Assembly: GCA_021793935.1 (NCBI GenBank) | Contig: JAJYRV010000026.1 | Coordinates: 1-13,149, forward strand | Origin: Actinomycetes bacterium | Lineage (GTDB): Bacteria; Actinomycetota; Actinomycetes; Actinomycetales; Beutenbergiaceae | DNA length: 13,149 nucleotides | Direction of reading: 5' to 3' | Part shown: in pieces, positions 7,735 through 13,149 of the stretch | Numbering within the stretch: position 1 is the stretch's first letter | Layout: every line of letters starts with the position of its first letter | Notes under the pieces: generated by a model | Databases searched by the model: none | Told to the model about the DNA's origin: nothing | The model's input: the letters and a program-made list of their open reading frames with translations, nothing else | Made by a program: the position numbers and the translations under genes

Positions 7735-8835
7735 ATGTCCGTTACTGACGCGCCCGCGCCCCCAAGCGCACGCTCACGCCAACAACAAGTAGCCCGCCAG
7801 TTCGCGCGGGACTTCCTCCACATTCGCAAACGGGTCGCTGCCGAAGGGCTCTTGCGGCGCCGGTACGGGTATTACGCATTGACGGCGCTCGGCATCACCC
7901 TCGCGCTCGCGGGCCTGGCCACGGCGTTCGTGCTCATCGGGGATTCGTGGTGGCAGCTTCTGGTTGCCGCGGGGCTTGGGGTGGTGCTCACCCAAGCCGC
8001 CTTCGTCGGGCACGACGCCGCGCACATGCAGATCTTCAACACCGGAAAACGCAACGAGTGGGCAAGCCTCGTGGTCGCGAATCTCGTCGTGGGCTTGAGC
8101 TACGGCTGGTGGGACCACAAGCATTCGAAGCACCACGACCACCCGAACAAGGTCGGCGCGGATCCCGACATCGATATGAAGGCGATCGCCTTCACCCACG
8201 AGCAGGCGGAGCAGGCCTCGCCCCGGTGGCAGGCGTGGTACCGCTACCAGGGGTGGCTGTTCTTCGTGCTCGTGTGCCTCGAGGGGCTCAACCTGCACTA
8301 CCAGAGTTTCAAGGGGCTGTTCCAGCCCGGGCGCAGCCAGCGCCGGCTGCTTGAGGCCGCGCTGCTCGTGCTGCGCGTGGGCGGGCTCATCGCGATCGTG
8401 TTCTGGGTGCTCTCACCCGGGCTCGCCGCCGCCTTCCTCGGTGTGCAACTCGCGGTGTTCGGTTTCTACATGGGCTGCTCGTTCGCCCCGAACCACAAGG
8501 GCATGCCGATCGTGCCGAAGGATCTCTCGATCGACTTCTTCCGCCGCCAGGTGCTCATGAGCCGCAACATCCGCGGCGGCTGGTTCACCGACTTCCTGTT
8601 CGGCGGGCTCAACTACCAGATCGAACACCACCTGTTCCCCGCGATGCCGCGCGCGTCGCTGCGGAAGGTCGCCCCGATGATCCGGGAATACTGCGCGGAC
8701 AAGAAGGTGGTGTACACCGAGGTGAGCATCCGGGAGTCCTTCGCGACGCTCGTCGCGTACCTCAACCGGGTTGGACTCGGCGCCCGCGACCCCTTCGACT
8801 GCCCGCTCGCCGGCCAGTTGCGCATGGGGCTGTAG
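7735..8835 (+). CDS. Membrane fatty acid desaturase
   Basis: Di-iron membrane enzyme that puts a double bond into an acyl chain, with electrons from a reductase partner that is not encoded here. The 366 residues carry the three histidine boxes: HDAAH at 93-97, HSKHH at 130-134 and QIEHH at 295-299, with an extra conserved-type NHKG near 253-256. The glutamine at the front of the third box is typical of acyl-CoA or front-end type desaturases such as mycobacterial DesA3 relatives. Hydrophobic pairs at about 47-69, 74-90, 173-190 and 207-250 flank the boxes. Spacing of the boxes and length fit the family. It likely tunes membrane fluidity. Position of the double bond cannot be read from sequence. 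Confidence 0.92.
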   Translation: MSVTDAPAPPSARSRQQQVARQFARDFLHIRKRVAAEGLLRRRYGYYALTALGITLALAGLATAFVLIGDSWWQLLVAAGLGVVLTQAAFVGHDAAHMQIFNTGKRNEWASLVVANLVVGLSYGWWDHKHSKHHDHPNKVGADPDIDMKAIAFTHEQAEQASPRWQAWYRYQGWLFFVLVCLEGLNLHYQSFKGLFQPGRSQRRLLEAALLVLRVGGLIAIVFWVLSPGLAAAFLGVQLAVFGFYMGCSFAPNHKGMPIVPKDLSIDFFRRQVLMSRNIRGGWFTDFLFGGLNYQIEHHLFPAMPRASLRKVAPMIREYCADKKVVYTEVSIRESFATLVAYLNRVGLGARDPFDCPLAGQLRMGL

Positions 8836-8889
8836 CGCCGCCCGGCCGCCCAGGCCCGCCTCGCGCCGTGAAAGGGGCCCGGGTCTTCG

Positions 8890-8949
8890 GCCGAGAACGG
8901 TACGAAGCTGTTAGAAACGCGATTCTGCCGGCCTTACACCGTTCTCGGC
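8890..8949. repeat. Perfect 12-base inverted repeat between the desaturase and aspT genes
   Basis: GCCGAGAACGGT (8890-8901) and ACCGTTCTCGGC (8938-8949) are exact complements with a 36-base spacer; a weak AGAA/TTCT stem lies inside. If aspT transcription starts at 8993, both arms lie upstream of the promoter and could be a pair of regulator sites. Alternatively the structure could close off the desaturase transcript. Confidence 0.55.
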
Positions 8950-8980
8950 GGGGAGCACGAGCGGGCCCGCGGTTGGCGAG

Positions 8981-8986
8981 TAGCCT
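8981..8986 (+). promoter_or_regulatory. aspT-like gene -10 box, predicted leaderless start
   Basis: TAGCCT ends at 8986, exactly 7 bases before the A of ATG 8993, so the predicted transcription start is the start codon. GGAG at 8987-8990 is too close to the ATG (2 bases) to work well as a ribosome binding site. No clear -35. Confidence 0.5.
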
Positions 8987-8992
8987 GGAGCA

Positions 8993-10567
8993 ATGCTCGA
9001 CGTCCTCGCAGCGAACCCGCTCCTCACCGTGTTCCTCACGGTGGCGCTCGGAACTGCCGTGGGCGCCATCCCGTTCGGGCCACTGAAGTTCGGTCCCGCC
9101 GGGGCCCTGTTCGTCGGGCTGGCACTCGGCGCCGCCGACGCCCGACTGGGGGAGGGCATGGAGCTCGTGCAGACCCTCGGCCTCGCCCTGTTCGTATACA
9201 CCGTCGGACTCGCCGCCGGGCACACGTTCTTCCGTGACCTGCGCCGCCAACTTCCGCTCATGGGTGTGGGAGTGGTTGCCACGATCTTCGCCGCGGGGCT
9301 CACCCTCGCGCTTGGAACCCTCAGTGCCGTCGGCTCCTTCCTCCAAGGCGGGGTGTTCGCCGGTGCGCTCACCTCCACGCCCGCCCTCGCCGCCGCAGTC
9401 ACCGCGGCGGGATCGGACGAACCGGCGGTGGGGTACTCGCTCGGGTACCCGGTCGCCGTCGTCGTGGCGATCATCATCGTCGGCCTCACGCTCAATCGGC
9501 GTTTTCCCGCTCCTAACGATCCGGCGCCGGCGGCGACGGTCGGCCTCGACGCCGCGACGGGAGAAGTGGAACGGGCCACGAACCTGCGAGATGTGCCGGG
9601 CTTCGCCGCCCAACGGGTGCGGATGAGCTATCTCGAGCGGGATAACCGCACCCAGGTGATCGACATGGGAGACCAGCTGCGCCCCGGCGACCGGGTCGTC
9701 GTCGTGGGCGCGCGGGAAGACGTCGATGCGGCGATCGCCCATTTCGGGCGGCGGCTGGAGGAGCACCTCGCCGATGACCGCCGTGCCGTGGACTTCCGGC
9801 GGTTCGTCGTCTCGAACCCGAAAGCGGCTGGGCGCCGGCTCGACGATCTGGACATCCCCGGGCGGTTCCACGGCACCGTCACCCGGGTGAGGCGCGGGGA
9901 CCTCGACCTCCTCGCCCGCGACGACCTCACCCTCGAGCTCGGCGACCGGGTCCTCGCCGTCGTGCCCCAGGAGTGTTTAGGGCAGGTGGCGAAGTTCTTT
10001 GGCGATTCCGAGCGGAGGATCTCCGAGGTGGACGCGTTCACCCTCGGGCTGGGAATGGCGCTCGGGCTCGTGGTCGGGCTCGTGACGATCCCGCTTCCCG
10101 GCGGGCTCACGTTCACCCTCGGCGCCGCTGCCGGGCCCCTTATCGTGGGGATGATCCTCGGGCGGGTGGAGCGCACCGGTCCGCTCGTGTGGGGGTTGCC
10201 GCACGCCGCGAACCTCACCACTCGACAGCTGGGGCTGATGTTCTTTCTCGCCGCCGTCGGGCTCTCCTCCGGGCAGGCGTTCGCCTCCCAGGCGTTCACG
10301 GCAACGGGGGTGCAGGTCGTTGCGATCGCCATCGCCGTGGTCGCCGCCTCATCGATGGTGATCCTCGCCGGCGGGAGGTTCGTGGGGCTCAGCGCGCCGC
10401 GCACCGCCGGCGCACTCGCGGGTTTTCTCGGCCAACCTGCGATCCTCGCCTACGCCACCGGGCGGGCGAACGATGAACGGGTCGAAGCAGGTTACTCGGC
10501 CGTGTTCGCGCTGTGCATCATCGTCAAGATTGCGCTCGTCAACCTCATCGTCGGGCTCGGGGTGTAG
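8993..10567 (+). CDS. AspT/YidE/YbjL-type transporter with paired TrkA-C domains
   Basis: Membrane protein of the aspartate:alanine exchanger family (AAE). The 524 residues form the family's symmetric layout: an N-terminal membrane half (about 1-165), a cytoplasmic centre with two TrkA-C-like domains (about 185-255 and 260-340; note VIDMGDQLRPGDRVVVVG and LELGDRVLAVVP), and a second membrane half (about 345-524). Repeat motifs GxxFGPLKFGPAG near the N-terminus and GLGMALGLVVG in the second half correspond. Length is normal (about 530-560). Substrate is not known; dicarboxylate or amino acid exchange is the family precedent, and TrkA-C domains suggest gating by a small ligand. The start is set by the -10 box placed for a leaderless transcript. 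A hairpin follows the stop immediately. Confidence 0.88.
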   Translation: MLDVLAANPLLTVFLTVALGTAVGAIPFGPLKFGPAGALFVGLALGAADARLGEGMELVQTLGLALFVYTVGLAAGHTFFRDLRRQLPLMGVGVVATIFAAGLTLALGTLSAVGSFLQGGVFAGALTSTPALAAAVTAAGSDEPAVGYSLGYPVAVVVAIIIVGLTLNRRFPAPNDPAPAATVGLDAATGEVERATNLRDVPGFAAQRVRMSYLERDNRTQVIDMGDQLRPGDRVVVVGAREDVDAAIAHFGRRLEEHLADDRRAVDFRRFVVSNPKAAGRRLDDLDIPGRFHGTVTRVRRGDLDLLARDDLTLELGDRVLAVVPQECLGQVAKFFGDSERRISEVDAFTLGLGMALGLVVGLVTIPLPGGLTFTLGAAAGPLIVGMILGRVERTGPLVWGLPHAANLTTRQLGLMFFLAAVGLSSGQAFASQAFTATGVQVVAIAIAVVAASSMVILAGGRFVGLSAPRTAGALAGFLGQPAILAYATGRANDERVEAGYSAVFALCIIVKIALVNLIVGLGV

Positions 10568-10586
10568 CGCTCCAAGCCCTGGAGCG
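10568..10586 (+). terminator. Hairpin terminator after the AspT-like gene
   Basis: Perfect 7-base stem CGCTCCA/TGGAGCG around AGCCC, starting at the base after the stop codon. No U-run follows (GGCGGCGG), as is common in actinobacteria. Its position right behind the stop is the main support. Confidence 0.5.
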
Positions 10587-10759
10587 GGCGGCGGACGTGC
10601 CCCGCGCGGGACTTGCGGGCCTGGTGTGCGGTAAGGGTTGTGGTCTTCGGCCCCCAGGTCCGGCTCGTGCAGGTTTCTGGGTGCGCACTACCGTAATGAT
10701 TGCGGGGTGTGTTCCCCAGGGCGGTGCTCGCGGTGCGCGGGGCGCGTTCGGGCGAGGGA
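10587..10759. other. Gene-free stretch between convergent AspT-like gene and trpF
   Basis: About 170 GC-rich bases between the hairpin of the AspT-like gene and the trpF stop. Both genes point into it. It contains a small GGGG/CCCC hairpin near 10705-10719; no gene was found. Confidence 0.4.
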
Positions 10760-11383
10760 TTAGCGCGCGATCGCCGCTGCTCGGGCGGCCGCGATGAACT
10801 CCTCGATGAGGCGAACGGACTTCACGCCGCGGCGTTCCTCCACCCCCGAGGAGACGTCCACCCCGTGAGGGCGTAGCCTCCCGATCAGCCCGCCGACGTT
10901 GCTCGGGGTCAACCCGCCAGCGAGCAACCAGAATCCCTCTGGGTGCCCGCCGTGCAACAGCGCTGGATCGAAGGGCACTCCTTCGCCGGGGTTCACCGCG
11001 TCGAGCAACAGCCGCCGGCCCGCCCAAAATTCCCGGTCCTGAAGGGGAAGGGCCGCGAACGCTTCCGCGGAGAACGCCCGCAACGTACCGAGTCCCTCGC
11101 GCTCGAGGGCCGCGATATCGCCGGCGGGTTCGTCGCCGTGCAACTGGACCGTTTGCACCCCGGCGGCGCGGGCGTCATCGAGCACGACTTCCAGCGGCTG
11201 GTTCCGGAACACGCCGACTGTTTCGACGCCGCGGGGGACGAGGGGCAGGAGTTCTCGCACCTGCCCGGGGCTTACCGTGCGCGCGTACCCGGGCGCGAGC
11301 AGGAAACCGACGGCGTCGGCCCCCGCCTGGACCGCCGCGGTGAGGGTTTCCGGAGTCGAGAGTCCGCAGATTTTGATGTACAT
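10760..11383 (-). CDS. trpF: Phosphoribosylanthranilate isomerase
   Basis: Third step of tryptophan synthesis: an Amadori rearrangement of N-phosphoribosylanthranilate to the carboxyphenylamino ribulose phosphate, in the cytoplasm. The 207-residue TIM barrel has KICGL with Cys6 as the catalytic base, Asp128 in LLLDA as the catalytic acid, VQLHG at 79-83, and the phosphate-binding LLAGGLTPSNV and GVDVSSGVE segments near the C-terminus, then GxKS. Length is normal. No other trp gene is adjacent. Many actinobacteria lack trpF and use the two-substrate isomerase PriA, so a free-standing copy is notable. ATG 11383 has no convincing ribosome binding site; a -10 box lies just upstream. It is divergent from the HdeD gene, 97 bases apart. 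Confidence 0.95.
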   Translation of the reverse strand: MYIKICGLSTPETLTAAVQAGADAVGFLLAPGYARTVSPGQVRELLPLVPRGVETVGVFRNQPLEVVLDDARAAGVQTVQLHGDEPAGDIAALEREGLGTLRAFSAEAFAALPLQDREFWAGRRLLLDAVNPGEGVPFDPALLHGGHPEGFWLLAGGLTPSNVGGLIGRLRPHGVDVSSGVEERRGVKSVRLIEEFIAAARAAAIAR

Positions 11384-11392
11384 CGCCCCGCC

Positions 11393-11398
11393 AGTCTA
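11393..11398 (-). promoter_or_regulatory. trpF: trpF -10 box
   Basis: On the minus strand TAGACT runs from 11398 to 11393. Seven bases on, the predicted transcription start is near 11386, leaving about 3 bases before ATG 11383, so the mRNA should be leaderless or nearly so. No -35 recognised. Confidence 0.45.
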
Positions 11399-11446
11399 CG
11401 CCCGAACGGGGCCCGGAACCGGGGGCGCCGGGCCGGGGCGAGTGCT

Positions 11447-11474
11447 TTGGTGAACCGCGCCCGCTCACTACACT
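11447..11474 (+). promoter_or_regulatory. HdeD-family gene promoter, predicted leaderless
   Basis: TACACT at 11469-11474 ends 7 bases before ATG 11481, placing the transcription start on the start codon. TTGGTG at 11447-11452, 16 bases upstream, is a weak -35. There is no ribosome binding site between. The promoter probably also serves the lipase-fusion gene downstream. Confidence 0.55.
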
Positions 11475-11480
11475 GACGGT

Positions 11481-12050
11481 ATGGCATACAACGGTCCTCC
11501 GGTAGTCGACGTTCGCCGAGTGTTCAAAACGATGTGGTGGGTCGTCCTCATCCGCGGGATCCTCATGGCCGCCTTCGGGGTGTTCATGGTCGTGTGGCCC
11601 AAGCCGGTACTCATTGCGTTCGTGTGGCTATTCGGTATCTACGCGATCCTCGATGGCATCACCTCCCTCGTGCACGTGTGGCGCAGCCGTTCCCACATCG
11701 GAATGGGCGTGGGGCTCGGGATCGTTTCGCTCCTCGCCGGGATCATCGCCCTCGTGTGGCCCGGCGCGACGGCGGTCGTCGTGCTGTTCATCGTCGCCGC
11801 CTGGATACTTCTCCTCGGGCTCATTCAAGTCGCCGCGGGCGTCTCGGTCCGCAGCGTTCCGGGTTCCGGGTGGGGCTGGTTCGTCGCCTCCGGCGCGCTG
11901 TCCATGATCCTTGGATTCTTCCTCTTCGCCGCCCCGGGCAGCGGCATCATCGCGATCCTCACCTTCGTCGGGGCGATCACGATCGCCTCCGGGATCGCGT
12001 TGATCATCAGCGCCGTCTACGCCCGAAAGTTCGCTAAGCAAGTCTCATAG
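11481..12050 (+). CDS. HdeD/DUF308 family membrane protein
   Basis: Small integral membrane protein, 189 residues, of the HdeD family; E. coli HdeD is linked to acid resistance at high cell density, but the molecular role is unknown. Three similar two-helix units can be seen: about 18-67, 72-125 and 130-183, each with a pattern of glycines in the first helix, a short turn with a proline (VVWPKP, LVWPGA, FAAPGS), and a second helix that ends in a basic patch. Short tails face the cytoplasm. It is 8 bases upstream of a gene whose N-terminus repeats the same two-helix pattern, so they likely form one operon and perhaps one complex (inference). Confidence 0.88.
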   Translation: MAYNGPPVVDVRRVFKTMWWVVLIRGILMAAFGVFMVVWPKPVLIAFVWLFGIYAILDGITSLVHVWRSRSHIGMGVGLGIVSLLAGIIALVWPGATAVVVLFIVAAWILLLGLIQVAAGVSVRSVPGSGWGWFVASGALSMILGFFLFAAPGSGIIAILTFVGAITIASGIALIISAVYARKFAKQVS

Positions 12051-12053
12051 GAG
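12049..12053 (+). promoter_or_regulatory. Ribosome binding site of the lipase-fusion gene
   Basis: AGGAG overlaps the HdeD gene's TAG stop and lies 5 bases before ATG 12059. The overlap suggests translation re-initiation after the HdeD gene. Confidence 0.65.
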
Positions 12054-12058
12054 CCGCG

Positions 12059-13149
12059 ATGACGTGGCGGATCTCGCTCGGGGCCGTACTCATTGGGCTG
12101 GGCATCTTCCTCGCCGTCCGGCCCTTCACCGCCCTCGCGGTGCTGCTCGGGCTCACCGTGCTCGCGCTGATCGCCAGCGGCTTCGCCCTCGTCGGCCGCG
12201 ACACCCGCCGCAACGTGCGCAACGGGGCGAATAGCTTCGGCCTCGCCGCGAAGGTCGATGCCTTCATCCCCGCGTGGCTCGACCGCTCCCGGGCCGCCCG
12301 CGCCGGAGTCGGGCTGTTCCTCGCCGTGCTCGGGGTAGCGGCGGTCATCTGGTCGCGGGCGACCTACGCCGTCCTCGCCTACCTCCCGCTCCTCCTCGCG
12401 CTCGGGTACGGGCTGTGGCAACTGTGGATCTTCTCCCGCCGCGTGCGCCAGCACCGCGCCGCGAACGGCGCATCCCCGCCTGCACCTGCCCCCGCACGGA
12501 ACGGGTGGGAACGCCTCCACGCGCGGCCGCTGCTTCTCGGGCCGGCGAGCATCCTCCTCGCGTTCGCAGGGTGGCGCTGGCCCGACGTCGTCCTCATGCT
12601 GCTCGCCGTCGCCACCGGGGCGACGCTCGTCGTCGTCGGAGTGAAAACCTGGCACCGGCGCGCCCCCGCTGCGTCGAACGGCACGCAGCCGCGCGTGCGC
12701 TGGCACCGGGTCGGGGTGGTCGCGGCGCTGCCCGCCGCGATCGGTGCGCTCCTCCTCAGCGGCTACCTCGGCTCCCACCCGCGGCCCGGCGCCTTCTACA
12801 CCCCGCCGGAGGGTTTTTCCGCATCTGCAGAACTCGAGTCCGGCGCGGCGGATAGGCCCGGCGAGCTGCTGCGCGCAGAACCCGTCGAGGCGCCCGAGGG
12901 GGCCGAGGGGATCCGTATCCTCTACACGACCACACGCGATGACGAGGACACCCCGGCCGTTGCCTCCGCCGTCGTCTACACGCCCACGGGGGTGCAGGAT
13001 GCCCCCGTCGTCGCGTGGGCGCACGGCACCACGGGCCAGGCGCGCGGGTGTGCGCCGTCGATGAACTCGCTGGAGGCCGGGGCGATGTACGTGCTCGACG
13101 ACGTGCTCACCGCCGGCTGGGCGATCGTCGCGACCGACTACACCGGGCT
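12059..13149 (+). CDS. HdeD-like membrane domain fused to a secreted-type lipase domain, 3' truncated
   Basis: Frame open from ATG 12059 to the window end (363 codons plus two bases), so the C-terminus is missing. Three two-helix units like those of HdeD occupy about 5-47, 79-127 and 153-201 (for example LGIFLAVRPFTALAVL), joined by polar linkers rich in Arg, Ala and Pro. A seventh helix lies at 218-238. From 240 the protein matches actinobacterial secretory lipases: PGAFYTPPEG, then PGELLRAEPVEAP, SAVVYTP, and the oxyanion-hole region VVAWAHGTTG at 317-326 followed by GCAPS. The nucleophile GxSxG would lie past the edge and is not seen. With three hairpins plus one helix, the lipase should sit on the opposite face from the N-terminus, plausibly outside the cell. 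Family call of the hydrolase is strong; its substrate is unknown. Confidence 0.83.
   Translation, partial: MTWRISLGAVLIGLGIFLAVRPFTALAVLLGLTVLALIASGFALVGRDTRRNVRNGANSFGLAAKVDAFIPAWLDRSRAARAGVGLFLAVLGVAAVIWSRATYAVLAYLPLLLALGYGLWQLWIFSRRVRQHRAANGASPPAPAPARNGWERLHARPLLLGPASILLAFAGWRWPDVVLMLLAVATGATLVVVGVKTWHRRAPAASNGTQPRVRWHRVGVVAALPAAIGALLLSGYLGSHPRPGAFYTPPEGFSASAELESGAADRPGELLRAEPVEAPEGAEGIRILYTTTRDDEDTPAVASAVVYTPTGVQDAPVVAWAHGTTGQARGCAPSMNSLEAGAMYVLDDVLTAGWAIVATDYTG

Noticed and set aside
5901..7829. 642-codon open frame on the minus strand over pntB
   Set aside because: Antiparallel to pntB, made of Asp/Glu/His/Arg-rich sequence typical of a GC-rich gene read backwards; no motif.
8762..9871. 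369-codon open frame on the minus strand over the AspT-like gene
   Set aside because: Shadow of a gene with clear membrane and TrkA-C features; composition is charged low-complexity.
12274..13064. Arg/Pro-rich frames on both strands over the last gene
   Set aside because: They overlap the continuous frame from 12059 that encodes recognisable membrane and lipase segments.

Overview
The window comes from a high-GC actinobacterium. Supporting signs are strongly GC-biased third codon positions from about 4543 onward, several promoters lying directly against start codons, and gene families typical of Actinomycetota. Micrococcales is a guess I would not press. No rRNA, tRNA, CRISPR array, transposase or integrase is visible.

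Region 1 (1-2873) is the distal part of an arsenic-resistance operon on the + strand: an arsenate reductase of the low-molecular-weight phosphatase fold (arsC), a thioredoxin reductase (trxB, in the position called arsT in some actinobacterial ars clusters), and an FAD/NAD(P)H oxidoreductase whose C-terminal tail holds six cysteines, including two Cys-Cys pairs. The last two genes overlap by 8 bases. A plausible scheme is that ArsC reduces arsenate to arsenite, the reductase feeds electrons to it through a thioredoxin encoded elsewhere, and the third flavoprotein acts on or senses trivalent arsenic. Regulator and exporter genes would lie upstream, outside the window.

Region 2 (2874-4542) has lower GC and relaxed codon use. 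It holds a gene-free stretch with several dyads, including a strong hairpin at 3178-3208, and a full-length Ldh2-family malate/lactate dehydrogenase gene split by a -1 frameshift near 3910. Regions 1 and 2 together look like accessory DNA next to a chromosomal backbone.

Region 3 (4543-12050) is GC-rich backbone. It carries a pntAB proton-translocating transhydrogenase operon (ATGA overlap), a membrane fatty acid desaturase, an AspT/YidE-type transporter with paired TrkA-C domains, trpF on the - strand, and, divergent from trpF, an HdeD/DUF308 membrane protein.

Region 4 (12059-end) is a gene cut off by the window end. It follows the HdeD gene by 8 bases and encodes an HdeD-like membrane region fused to a secreted-type lipase domain. 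This HdeD plus HdeD-lipase pair is the most unusual arrangement here. aspT and hdeD, and nearly trpF, have a -10 hexamer placed so that transcription should start at or within a few bases of the start codon, which predicts leaderless mRNAs.
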